Source: Nissolia schottii
Taxonomy: Eukaryota > Streptophyta > Magnoliopsida > Fabales > Fabaceae
Length of the DNA stretch: 64,000 bases
Direction: 5' to 3'
Assembly (NCBI GenBank): GCA_003254905.1
Contig: QANU01094673.1
Coordinates: 175,447-239,446, forward strand
This document shows, piece by piece, positions 12,018-23,557 of the stretch. Every line of letters begins with the position of its first letter. The first letter of the stretch is position 1. Position numbers and translations under genes: made by a program. Under the pieces are notes generated by a model. That model had not been told where the DNA came from and ran no database searches. It worked only from the letters and a program-made list of their open reading frames with translations.

Positions 12018-15000
12018 GGAATAACTCTAGTGAGAGGAGTAGTTATATATGATAGTTAGGGGAGTGAATCTTGATTATTAGATCTTTCTTGACCTGTGTG
12101 TGTGTATAAACACATACGAATGTAGGGTCATATCACAGAAGATGAGTAATTAATTGTAAGAGTGAGAGAAATGATCATACATAGAAGTCACAATTTTATA
12201 CATAGAAGTCACAATTTTATGTTATAATCTTGACTCTTCATATAAAATCTAATATTCAATATTTATTTCTCTCACTCTTACAGATAACCACTCTTCTCAT
12301 ATTGTATAAAAATGATTCACTATTTTTGCTTATTTAGATTTTTTTATTAATTTTTTTATGATCAATAATTTTTTCTAAGATAAATTTGGGCAACAACAAC
12401 TGCCCCATTTGGTAGCATTTCCAATTCAAATTAATTTTTAATCACATGGTTTTAATTCAGAAAGCCTTTGGTCGCATTACTCTCATTTTAGCTTTATTGA
12501 ATTTGTATATGATACATAAACACATGATTTTCATTTTCCTATAATATAGTCAAGATGTAATACATAATACTCTCTATATTATATAATACATAATACTCTC
12601 TATATTATATATTTTAATATTTTCTACCTTTTATAATCAAATATAACAAAAAATTCCAATGAAAATATTTTTATTAATTAATTAGTTATAACTTTAAAAT
12701 TGATATTTTTATTTTAATTATTTTAAATTTATATTATATAAAATATAATTTATATCATAAATTATTGATCATTTACATATTTTAAACACAATTATTTATT
12801 TATTTATTATTTTTAATATTATTATTTAATTATCTATTATTATTTATTATTATTTTCATAAATATAAAATTATAAAAGATAAGAGGAAAAAAAACTTATA
12901 TATTAAAGTCTAATCAGGTCTAATCTTATAAATTGCAATGTCTTTGGTAAAAAAATGAATTTAAGTAAAAACTTTTTCTTAGTTTTTGCCAAATTAACAA
13001 CTAAGTATTAAATATTAAATAATATAAATAAATAATTTCATATTTTTATATTAATTTATTATAAAAATAAAAATTTTATATTGTCCAAACAAATATTATA
13101 TTAAAATTATTTTTTAATTAAAATATTTAAATATAAATTAATTATCCCATTAAATTATGTTCCGTCAATATTGCCAATCAATAGTGTTGTGAAGACAAGA
13201 CTTCTGTCCTTTAGTGTAGACTAAAATTTAAGGAACATTAATTTATTCTCATAAAAAGCTTGATGCAGTTGTGGAGGTCATGGAGGATGGATATTTTATG
13301 AGATTGTCTTGTCTTTATGTCTGACTAATCTTGAATACTAACACATAAAGACATTCGTTTGATACACATGTCTCATGTATCTAAAAATATTTAAATAAAA
13401 AATTCATAATATTCATGTCTAAGATCATCAAAGTTATATTTAAACGTTTTTTGAGTCGTATCTACACTATCCAAGTAATAAATATTTTAAATATTAAATA
13501 TTTTATAAAAATATGGATGCTTAAAACTTAACAAGTATTGACATATAAAAATATTTTAAATGTTTCCAAAAAAATTTAAAAATATTAAAAATTAATAATT
13601 TGATATTAATAAAAATATTATGATATTATTATAAATATTTAATTTTACATTTACATATGTTATGTTATTATGGTGTGTCCTATAAAATTTTAAAATTAAT
13701 ATGTTAATAAATCAGATATTATGTTCAGATCAGATATTATGTTCGTATTAGTCTCAGTGTCTTTTAGGTTGTGGCTGTTTCACGAGCATCATTGAGGGGC
13801 AGGCCGAATCAAAAATGGAGCCAACGGTGAGGCACACCGTACAACTAACCACGTGTCTCACCTAATCATAAATGTCAGCATATCCTCTTAATTAAATGTA
13901 TGGTAATGCTAGTTTCCTTTAAAAGACACTTCGTATTGATCAAATATTAAATAAATTGATTAAATTATAATTACTATATATATGTGTCAGAGAAATAAAA
14001 ATAATATTAATTATTTTTTTACAATTATTATATTATTGTTTTTTATATTTTTAAAATGTATTGTGAAATGAGTTAGTTTTTATTATTGAAATGAGGGTGA
14101 GATAAGATACTTGGAATAAAAGATTAAAAAAAAATTATAATTTAAATAAGTAGAGAATGTAAAGAAAAAAACAAAATTTGTGCATCACATAAGTAGATAT
14201 ATTAAAAAAATTTCTTTATTATATGTATAAATAAAGTTATGGCGTTTCACAATTAATTTTTCTTTGTTATTTTGCAGCCTATTTTACAGGCTACAACTCA
14301 CATATCAGCTAGTCCATCTGAGAAGAGAAATTTTTGTATTTTTAAAATATATTTAATGTGTATTTTACGAGTATTGTTAATAATTTATTTTTAATTTTTA
14401 TATATATTTTAAATATTATAAATTAAAATAAATAGGAAATGATATTTTAAAATATGTATTAAATATCTCTAGGAGATATCCACGAATTTTCTTTAGTAGA
14501 ATCTCTTTTTAAAGAATTTAATTCTGTATTCGTAAGATATTTTTGTAAAACAACTATTATTTCTAGAAGGTAAGTACCGTCGATTTTTTATAAGTGTTTT
14601 TTACTCTCTTTTTTTTTTTTCTTTTTAAGAACTAGTTGCTGGGCACACCAGAAAAGAACAAGCAAAATGGGGAGGTCGTGGCCCAGCGGAGCCTGAGACC
14701 AAGTCATGAATACAATGAGGATCAATAAAATAAACTAAGGTAGAAACATTGGAGAGGCTATGCTTGGCCAGTGCATCAATTTTTTTTTTCTTTCAAGTAA
14801 TTTTTATATAGTTATATTTTAAGGTCTTTCTTTTAAAAAATATTACTGTTTTTAAGCCAAAATCACACCTATTTTGAATTATTTTAGCTAGAGAAATGTT
14901 TTCCTACTTTCTCGTGGTCATATTAAGTAGAATAATGTTATTTATAAAATGATTATTTGCAGACACTCAATATGGAAAGAGAAGTGAGTATCTAGTGACT

Positions 15001-16864
15001 TCACTACTTTTTCATTAGGCTTCAGCACCTTTAAATCTTTACAAGTTTTTAATTAATATAAAAATAATAGTCTTTCTATCTTTCTTTATCGTTATATCTC
15101 TATAATAAGTGAATAAAGTGATTGCAAAATTATCATTTCTTAGCTATTATTAGTTTCTTCTAAGGGGATGCCTTTCACTGCGTGACTATGAGGTTGACCG
15201 ATTTTGGACTCTCGCTAACCATCCAAAACTGGCTTGTTTCAATTGCATAACATAGAAAACAGTTTTAAACCTTTATAGTTTTCTTGCGAGCATCCACAGC
15301 CATGTACATCCCCATTTTTTTTAAAAAAGGTTTTATGTAGACCAAGTTTTTGTCACTAATTTATCATCATGCACATTTTTTCTCTTCTCTCCCCCACTTT
15401 CCCTCATTCTCTCATATTCTTTTTCTTCCTCTGCTATTCTTTTTTTTTTTCTTTCTCTTCTTTCCTCACTCTTCCTCCATTTTTTTCCTTCTTTGTTTTT
15501 CTTTCATTTTATCACAAACGTTTCTTTTTTTTCTTTATTTGTTCAGTTTTTCTACTTCATGTTTCTTCATTTATCACCTACATTATTTTGATATAATTTT
15601 TTTCCTTCATTTTTTTCTTCTTCGCATGACGTCATAGATCTCAAAGTTTTAATTTCGTATTCCTTTGTGTAATTTTTTTAATTATTCTAGTTGTTAAAAA
15701 TTTTATGTATTATTGTTTAAAAGTTTGTGCACATGAGCACTAAAGTTTTCTTCTTCGTATTCGTTTTCGATTTCATTTTTGTTATTTTTTTTGTTTTTGG
15801 TTGTTCAAAAGTTTGTGCATGTGCATAGAAAAGTTTATACATTCTTGTTCATAAGTTTGTGCATATGAGTACCAAAATTTTCTTATTCTTCATTTTTGTT
15901 TCATTTTTGTCTTATTACTTATTTCTACTTGTTAAAAGTTTGTGCAGGGTTAGTTCAAAATTTTATGTATCTACTTTAAAATGTTTGTACATAGTAGTGA
16001 GTGATCCACACACATAGAGTGTGAGTGACGAACAAGAGAGAGAATGCAACAATTACTTTTCATTATTTAAAACACCGCAGATCTGATCTGATTTGGTTTC
16101 GTATGTGAAAAATGTTTGTACATGTATATAAAAAAAGTTTATGCATGTGTGTGCAAAAGTTTGTGCATTTAGTATCGCAGTTTATACTACATGTACGCCA
16201 TACGGTAGTTGTACACCTAGCATTACTGTTTTTACTTGTCTTACCGTAAATGAGACCCCAATTTTGTTTTGAGTAAAAATTAGTAACAACATAACTACAA
16301 TTGTAAATAAAATGTAGTGTCTAGATCAATCTAGACAATAAATCTTCACCTATACTACAATTAGTTTAACAAAGTTTACTTAGCACTAAAGAAGGCAAAA
16401 TTTTTATGACCTAAAGCAATAACGGAATAGAAGCCAAGCTTATAGAAACATAGTAAATAGAAAGCATGTGTATACTGGATGGACAAAGAATAGAGCCAGT
16501 GTATATACCTGAAAATCTATATCGGCTTTTTCTAAAATTGGACACCGGCTAGTATCTGCATTGAAAAGGGGCAAAAGCGTGTGAATTAGAACAAGTCTGC
16601 AAAAAGAAAAACTCTTCATTTGAAATATTATCATCGCGGGCTTAAGACTTGAGAAAATATTCGAGATCTGATTTATAATGGAAACGGCAGAGTTAACTAG
16701 TGAGGAGTAGTGTGGACGAATTGCATACCTAGACAGGTGATGGTAGTCGAGCCAGTAGCAGTGCTGAAGACCAGTGTGCAAATCGAGAGCATAAAAAAGG
16801 AGACACAGCAACAAAGCTGGGCTCTGTTTGTGAGCCTAATAGCGTTCCTCTGCTTCCACTCCAT
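11581..16864 (-). CDS. EPFL: EPIDERMAL PATTERNING FACTOR-like (EPFL) secreted peptide precursor
   Basis: Three exons on the minus strand give a 135-residue precursor: exon 1 16864-16729, exon 2 16555-16509, exon 3 11805-11581. Splice sites are GT-AG throughout (AG|GTATGC, TGCAG|AT, CAG|GTATAT, TTAG|GAA) and phases fit (1, then 0). Exon 1 encodes a charged start (MEWKQRNAIRLTNR) and a hydrophobic signal peptide. Exon 3 encodes the mature domain, with GSLPPRC, KCGKCMPC and YYPEAWRCKCGNKLYQP; six cysteines have the EPF pattern C-x3-C-x2-C-x2-C...C-x-C. Family members are apoplastic ligands of ERECTA-family receptors and TMM and control stomatal patterning or organ growth. An in-frame ATG at 16900 could add 12 residues; I prefer 16864 because it gives a classical signal peptide. 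Intron 2 (16508-11806) is unusually long. The subgroup is uncertain. Exon 3 is very secure, exons 1-2 likely. Confidence 0.82.
11806..16508 (-). other. Large AT-rich intron 2 of the EPFL gene
   Basis: This 4.7 kb intron separates the short second exon from the mature-peptide exon. It contains a (TA)n run at about 11981-12010, very AT-rich DNA at 12600-13150, T-rich tracts at 15400-15600 and a tract of AAGTTTGTGCAT-type repeats at 15715-16165. The T-rich forward ORFs at 15350-15637 are low-complexity, not genes. No transposon coding sequence was recognised inside it. Confidence 0.6.
15715..16165. repeat. Interspersed AAGTTTGTGCAT motif cluster
   Basis: At least eight degenerate copies of AAAAGTTTGTGCAT or AAGTTTATGCAT occur within 450 bp (for example 15720, 15807, 15855, 15947, 16131 and 16158), with irregular spacing. 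Reverse-complement forms of the same word occur in intron 1 of the YUCCA gene (about 58165-58275). It could be the remnant of a transposon end rich in subterminal repeats. Confidence 0.5.
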
Positions 16865-17590
16865 GAACAAGAAGAAAAACAACCCCAAGAGCAGCAGCAT
16901 ACTGGGAATGGGTGCAGATATCTGACAGGCACACTTGCGGACAAACACACCACTCTCTCACTAAATCGGACCCTATGAAGAGCATTGTCTCGTGCCATAT
17001 ACCAATAATAGGGTTTCCAACATCTAGGTGTACACGTTCCATGCAAATATCAAGCTAAATAAAGAAAAAGGTTATCTTTACAGTGCAAGAGACTGAAAAT
17101 TAACGTGTAGTGATGGCAGTCAAAATAAGGAAGAAACAAAAAAAACACTTTGCCTCCCAAAAATGTAGGACATGTGGAGTTTATTGTTGAAATTATGCAA
17201 TTTGGTATAGCGATTTTGTGTATGATAGCAAGGGATATTAAGAAAATTAGAATATTATAGAGTATTAGGTAAATATGAATTATGAAAAAGAAGAATATTT
17301 TAAAAAAATATTTTTCATAATAAATTTGGGAGTAAGAATGTTCTAAAATAGTTTTACCCATTTCATATGAATGAATGAAGAAATAAAGAATATTGTTTTC
17401 AAATTATGCATGTCCTTTAGTAGTTCTTAGTAACTTTTTGTAATAGATTGATGGATTAGCTATTTTATTTTCCTATCAATTGGGTGTTGTTGTCTAGAAC
17501 ACAACTTCACCCCCATCCTGTTTTCATTTTCACCACCATGGTTGTGATATGCATATGTTCAACAACCTTAAAGTGTAGGATATATAGAAT
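16865..17590. other. EPFL upstream region
   Basis: This should hold the 5' UTR and promoter of the EPFL gene (minus strand). Several open frames at 16729-17046 overlap exon 1 in other frames and are shadows. I could not choose a TATA box or start site. Confidence 0.35.
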
Positions 17591-17599
17591 GACTAAGTA

Positions 17600-20330
17600 A
17601 TTCGTAGTGGACCCTCGTGGTGAAAAAAAGGTTGATTTTTTGTAGTAATCGATTTTTACTTTATTTTTATTGTAGAGGACATGAGATTTTGTTTTCATAT
17701 TTTTAAGAAATTAAAAAAAATAAGAAATAAGAAAAGATGCTTTTAAAATTTAAATAGAAAGTAAGAGGTAAAATAAGATGCTTTTAAATTTTAAATAAGT
17801 TGATTTGAAAACTAAATAATGTTTCCTTCGTTAATAGGATAATTTTAAATTTTGAAATAATTAATTTTCTGTTATTTTGATTTTAAAATTTATTAGTATT
17901 CTACTTTAGATTTAGTTTAAAAATAAAAAGGTAAAAGAGTTTAGTGTGAAGTTTAGTCTCACATTGATTGTAGTGATTTGAGGGACAAGTCATTTAACCC
18001 TTATAAATAGAACCCCTTTCAGAGTGTTTAGACTTGCTAATTCACTCAAGAGCTTGGAGGTTCCGCTTCAACTGGGACTATTTGCTCTTGTTAATATTTG
18101 TGTTAGTAGGGACGCAGTCCATCCACATAGGATGTCAGCGTTATGCCGTTAGAGTGTTTCGAGTCAATTAATGGTGTCGTTGGAGTTTCTATCAAGCTCA
18201 CAAAGGATGGCAATCAATCTTCAGTAACTCTAGGTGAGTGGGTTGTTGCTCATAGGTTATTTTAGTCATTATTCTATGTTCATGCATATTTTAAGCATTT
18301 GTAGAAAAATAAGGATTTACGAAAAGATTTGCGAAACATTTTGTTTATGTAAATTATAATTACAAAAGTTACGAAATTGTTTACAAAAATATATTAGAGA
18401 ATCATGAAAACCTTTTTAAATTTACCATGGAACCATTATTTTGTTGCATAGAGATTTGCGTGTTGCATGTGTACGTTCATGGGTTTTACATGTTAGTTAT
18501 TTCAGTTATTTTAATTATCAACTATCAGTTTTTTCAAGTTATCAATTATTACGATCATGCTATTTTATTTAAGTTATTTTCATGGGAGTTATATCTAGGA
18601 TAAAACTGTAAGTTAATGACAGCCAACATTACTCAGTATAACTTGTGCGACCATAACTTAGAATAAGATTCATGTAGAATTTGGGCAAAATTGTAAATTT
18701 CAAACATGGCAACTCGTGGCACTTAGTGTAAAGTATCATGTATCATGCAGATTAGGAAAAGACCGTAAAACTCGAGCATATTAGGACAAGCTAACCCGTA
18801 TTGATCAGATTCGTCTATCTATATATATACCTCCCCAACTATTATTGGTTTTAAATATTTTTACGAATGCTTTTATTATTATTATTGTTGTTGTTGTTGT
18901 TACTGTTGTTAGGATGTAGAAGCTGCAATGCATGGAGATCATGACTAGTTGCAGTGAAATTTGATTTAATTACTTTATTTATTAAACAAGTCAGTGTCTA
19001 GAGTGCTCCAATTGTACATAGGTAGGATCTTCAGACCAGTTACGTATTTTACATGTACATTATATTTATTGTAAAGAGTTTATGTTTATTTAGAAAAACA
19101 AAGTTTTTTTATTAGATTTAATGGAAGTTAAAATGCATATTTTTATGAAAAACGTTCTTAAGAGGCTTTCGTAAGGGAACTAGTCCGTTACGTGCCAGAA
19201 AGATTGTTAGATCATTACAATGTCGTATCGGAGTAGTCGGTTGTCTTGTGTCTATTGGAGCAAGTGTCCTTAAGTAAATTTATGATTATGTAAATTGTAG
19301 GCACCCCATTGATACATGGAGTGATGTTGCTAAGGCCTATAGGATGCCAGTCATGTCATGTCTAGGATCAGTAAGAGGAGTCAACCACGTCTAGCGCCAA
19401 GTAAGCATGTCAGAGTCAATTACGTCAGTCGTGTCATCTTTCACTTTTTGTCTTCACGCCTAGTCAGTATATGTTAGGAAGTCAAACAGGTAGCTATAAG
19501 GATGGTTAAAGAAGTTAGTGTAGCACAATGGAAGCTTGGTGAAGTCAGAGAAAGGATTTCGTAACATCTAGAGGACCAAATATCTTAACGGGGGTGGATT
19601 GTGATGACCTGTAGGTTTAGTGACCATAAAGTATTGAATAAAGTGCTTAAGTAACCCAAGGTGGACCCTCATGGTAAGAAAAATGTTGACTTTTTGTAGT
19701 AATTATTATTTTTTACTTTATTTTTGTTTTAGAGGACATGAGATTTTATTTTCATATTTAAAAAATTAACAGAAAATAGGAAATAAGATAACATGCTTTT
19801 AAATTTTAAATAGGATGTAAGAGGTAACATAAGATGCTTTTATATTTTAAGTCAGACAATTAAGAAATTAAATAATGTTTCCTTCATTAATATGATAATT
19901 TTGAAATTTGAAATAATTGATTTTCTATTATTTGTATTTTAAAATTTATTAGTAATCTACTTTAGATTTAGTTTAAAAATAAAAAGGTAAAGGAGTTTAG
20001 AGTGAAGTTTTTTATCGCATTGATTGTAGTGACCTGAGGGGCAAGTCAATTTTTCCTTATAAATAAACCATTTCCAGATTGTTTGGACTTGCTAATTTAC
20101 TCAAGAACTTCAAGGTTTTGCTTCTAGTGGGAATATTCGCTCTAGCGAATATTTTTATTCATGGGGAAGCAGTGCCAACACGTTGTATGTCAGTGTTATG
20201 CCGTTAGATTATTTTGAGTAAGTCAGCGGTGTCGTTCGAGTTCCTACTGAGCTCACAAAGAATGGCAGTCAGTCTTCAACAACTCCAAGTGAGTGGGTTG
20301 TTGCCCATAGGTAATTTTAGTCATTGTTCT
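17600..20330 (+). mobile_element. Non-coding LTR retroelement remnant (LTR-C) with two direct repeats
   Basis: 17605-18280 and 19655-20330 are direct repeats of about 680 bp; shared landmarks include GAGGGACAAGTCA, GTTATGCCGTTAGA and GTGAGTGGGTTGTTGC. The downstream copy is preceded by a polypurine tract (GGGGGTGGA, about 19590) directly before TGTGATGACC at 19600, the expected 3' LTR start. The upstream copy appears truncated at its 5' end and the downstream copy is cut at 20330 by LTR-B. The 1.3 kb between holds no recognisable gag or pol, so this is a LARD- or TRIM-like element or a heavily deleted one. A (TTA)n/(TTG)n run lies at 18868-18910. Confidence 0.6.
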
Positions 20331-20730
20331 GAGAGGTAGGATCCTTGGTGCAATTTGGATCCTGGAGCTCCTCTTCAGGTTCGGGATACCAGAGTGGGTA
20401 CCTACAAGGACTTTGATGCTAAAGTCAATAAAGGTAGGATGATAGAGTAAATTCAAGGGGAAGCGGGTTCTAGGTCATACCTAGTGTGCCAGGTTGGCTT
20501 AAATACCTGAGTGGGAGCCATGACTTCCGCTGGCCTGAGATTCTCTCGCTCGGGTTCCTCTCCGTGGTCCGTAGAGTGATGTTCGCCGAGAGAGTGCGTC
20601 ACGGTCTGAGGATCTCTCTAAATGGGGAGGAGCCTGTTTGGGTCGGATCTTTCCGTTGACCATAGGCTTCAAGTTCTAGAATGGGCCTTTAGGGCCCAGT
20701 CCATAACAGGAGCTCCCCAGCTCGGAGTGC
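20331..20730 (-). mobile_element. LTR-B, minus orientation, with polypurine tract
   Basis: On the minus strand the LTR starts TGTTATGGACTGGGCCC at 20716 and runs down to about 20331, where it abuts LTR-C. Just before its start (minus reading, 20730-20717) is CTGGGGAGCTCC, a good polypurine tract. It is therefore probably the 3' LTR of a Tat-type element whose body lay at higher coordinates. It is the same family as the LTR at 10614. Confidence 0.55.
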
Positions 20731-20734
20731 GGAG

Positions 20735-21475
20735 TGAAGCTCCACAGTTCAAGTTGAATTAATGTCTTCTTACTGTGAATTTCTTCCGTGGACTGTTTGT
20801 TAAGGGATTGTAATAGTTGATGGGTTTATCCCTTCAGATGTTGTGTGGTGTGCATGCTGAGGCGAGGGAAAATTAATCCTCTCGTGTGATGCCATGTGTA
20901 CCATAGGGTGGCGTTTTGCTTTCCCAATGATGTGCAATTCAAGATGTGCAATGATGACTTTGGAGGGAACCCTTTGCACTTCCCTATGGTTTTAAATTTC
21001 AAGGTTGGCAGTTCATTAACTGTTCTCTCGCCTATTTCTTTGATTCCTCTTCTACTATTATGTTTCTTTCGTTGCCATTTCTATCTCTTGTTTCCCTTGG
21101 CTAGAAGTGTTTGCAAGGCATCGTTGTTGCTCCTTTCTTCTCCACCGTTATCATTTTCTTTCAAATACAGTTATTGGTAAGTTTTCTTTCGTTCTTTTGT
21201 TCATCTCTCTTCGTCATTTTTCTCTTCTTTAGGTGAAAACTCCTGTGTGTGGTTGTGATTTTTTTGTTGGCTTTTAAAGATTTTTCCATTGATTCACTAC
21301 TTGTGATTTTTCCACTTGATTCTCTATTGTTGTGGTTGTTCTTCGCATTTTTTCCTTGTTGTTCTTTGTGGATGGTGAGAAGTAGATTAAGATTTATGAG
21401 GTAGTTAGGGATTTTACTCTACTAGGTTGAGCCTGGTTTGATTGTTTCTTTTTCAATATTTTGCAATTTCTAAAC
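20735..21475. other. Leader between LTR-B and the Transposase_28-like ORF
   Basis: No gene recognised. The forward ORF at 20896-21180 is rich in Leu, Ser and Phe and has no family resemblance. TTTC/TTCTTT-rich sequence before 21478 could be the promoter and 5' UTR of the antisense ORF. Confidence 0.35.
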
Positions 21476-21477
21476 TT

Positions 21478-22149
21478 ATGGGGAGGTTGAAGAAGACTTT
21501 CCAAGAGTTGAAGGAGTCACGTCCCTTACGGGCATCCCACGAACGCTTGGCCTATGGGTGGATAGACCCAGAGGCATTCGCTATTCCCTCCATTATTAAG
21601 GAGGAGCATAAGATGACAGAGGAGGGGGTAGAGGATCACGAGTATAAGCTAGAAATAGCCTCTGAGGATGAAAGGGTATGCACGTTGAGGCACAGTGACA
21701 CCCCCCATTTTTTGTGGATGTATGACGTATTTTTCACGCGTCTGGGTGTTACGCTTCCATTTACTATCTTCAAATGGGAGTTGATGCGTCTATGTGCCTT
21801 CAATCCCACCCAACTTCATCCCAACAGATGAGCTCTGATTCATGGGTTTGAGGTGGTGTGTGACGTGTTTGGAGTGGAGCCTTTTTCGAAGACCTTTTTG
21901 AGCTTGTTTACCTTGACCAACCCTACAGGAGGAATTATTCTGAGGACTCGGTCTAGGTATAAGAGCTGGCACATGTTCAAGGTTGTGTTTGGGACGAGGA
22001 TATTCAATAGGTTGGAGGAGTTATATCAGGAGTTCAAGTGGAAGTATTTTAAGATTTTTGCTGCTCCGGGGATAAATGCATTTTGGGAGGGGGACCAAGA
22101 CACCGTGGTGGGGATCTCTTGTGAATTAAAACAAGAATATCCACAATGA
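21478..22149 (+). pseudogene. Transposase_28-like ('putative gypsy type transposon') ORF with an in-frame stop
   Basis: From ATG 21478 (MGRLKKTFQELKES) the frame encodes FLWMYDVFFTRLGVTLPFT and AFNPTQLHPN, the hallmark blocks of the PF04195-type domain found in plant retroelements. TGA at 21829 falls where relatives have Trp (HPNSWA here HPNR-stop-A). The same frame then continues to 22149 (ALIHGFEVVCDVFGVEPF). A shifted frame from about 22158 (MICPDELVEREFF) may be the continuation. It lies antisense to the LTR-B copy at 20331-20716, as expected for the additional antisense ORFs of Tat-lineage retrotransposons. Family assignment is from motif memory. Confidence 0.75.
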
Positions 22150-22282
22150 ACGTCCAGATGATTTGTCCGGATGAGCTTGTTGAGAGGGAATTTTTTGTTG
22201 CTTTGGTTGGGGATAGACCTATGAATCTGAGGGAGATTGTGAAGGGACTTGATGCGGAGAATAGTTTAGGTAGCTGTTATTG

Positions 22283-22430
22283 TTTATTTTGCTTTTATCT
22301 ATTAACACTTTATTACTAAGTTTCTATTAACACTTATTTTATCTATTTTGCTTTTATTTTGCTTTTATCTATTAACACTTATTAACACTTATTTTATCTA
22401 TTAACTAAGTTTCTACTAACACTACTCTTT
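22283..22430. repeat. Short tandem repeat of CTATTAACACTTATTTT-type units
   Basis: Words such as TTTTGCTTTTATCTATTAA and CTATTAACACTTATT recur four or more times in about 150 bp, with unequal unit lengths, which suggests replication slippage. It lies between the Transposase_28-like remnant and a possible LINE fragment. Confidence 0.6.
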
Positions 22431-22543
22431 TTTATTCAACAATTCCTACTAATGCGTGATAATTTCCACACTTTTAATCATTTCCCATTTACCCTTCTCT
22501 CACCCACACCCCTCACATTCCATACAACAACTTTCATTTAAAG
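22425..22543 (-). pseudogene. Possible LINE ORF2 start (endonuclease N-terminus)
   Basis: On the minus strand from ATG 22543 the frame reads MKVVVWNVRGVGERRVNGK and then a stop, with LKVWKLSRI beyond. M-K-x-x-x-W-N-x-R-G-x-G is the typical start of plant L1 ORF2 endonucleases. Only this start is visible, so the call rests on a short motif. Confidence 0.4.
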
Positions 22544-23557
22544 GTTGGGGCCACACCTGATCTACTTGGGACGCCCTTAGCAGCGACTCCTTCTTCTTCC
22601 TCTTCTCTTCACGCTTCTTTATTTTCATTTCCTTCCTTTTGTTTTTTTCCATCAACATAGCCATAATCGGTTCTTCATTATCTTCATTCTCTGCACCCAT
22701 GTCAAGGAGACGCAAACATGGCATGCATTCCTTGTTTTCTCCTGCTCATCGATCTCTGCATCTTCATCTTCCACTTCGTCATTTTCATCCCCTATTGGTG
22801 CATCTTCATATGCGGGTTTCTCCTATTGTTGGTCGAAAACATTATCAATGTCAGTTGTTTCTTCCACAAATTCTAGGTTTGTATAAACTCACCCACTACT
22901 CTTTAAGAATTACAGTTTTCAGATTTCAGACCTTTGATCACCTCCTTTTACCATCTTCATCACTTTCCTCTAAACCATCCCCCATGGTTCCTTTTTCAAT
23001 CAATAATCGATATCCCTAGCAAACTTGACAAATTCTAGCTACTCAGGCGCAAGACTCATAAAAGCGTGCAGGTTAATGTATAAGATGATGATGAGTTATG
23101 TCTCCCAAGCAACATTTAATCCTACGCAAGTTTGTCAGACTTTAAAACGTGCAATGCCTGTTCAGCAAATTCAAAGTTGTTGCCATGACTCAAGAAAGCA
23201 TGTGCCCGTGATTTGAGGGGTTAGGACTTAAGCCGTAATGAACAACTGAGGACTGTAACATACGTAGGAACATACACAGCAAGAGAAGATTTTGTAAATA
23301 AGTTCATACAGAAAATCATTTGATCAACTGCATGGGCATTCTCATCCTCACTAATCAAATGGCAAACTGCAGCCACACAGTAGAAAATCAAAACCGTGTG
23401 TTACTACTACATCTGGCTGCCAGAAGCATCATAAGAACATAGGATCCAAAAATAAACAAAATGCCACTCCCAGTAACAGCCATTGCACATTTCTTGAGGC
23501 TTTTCCACCATAACAGGAGGAAGGTGAAAAAGGATTGAGAATCCGGCAGCATGCAAT
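22544..23557. other. Unassigned; right part is the 3' region of the PP2A gene
   Basis: No confident gene. The 22639-23019 forward ORF and 22500-22724 reverse ORF are low-complexity or degenerate. DNA immediately below 23558 should be the 3' UTR of the PP2A B' gene. Confidence 0.35.

Noticed and set aside
15350-15637. Forward ORFs rich in Phe, Ser and Leu
   Set aside because: They come from a T/C-rich low-complexity tract inside the EPFL intron and have no domain or plausible splice context.
16440-17046. Overlapping reverse ORFs of 68-124 codons
   Set aside because: They run through the introns and alternative frames of EPFL exons 1 and 2; only the spliced frame makes sense.
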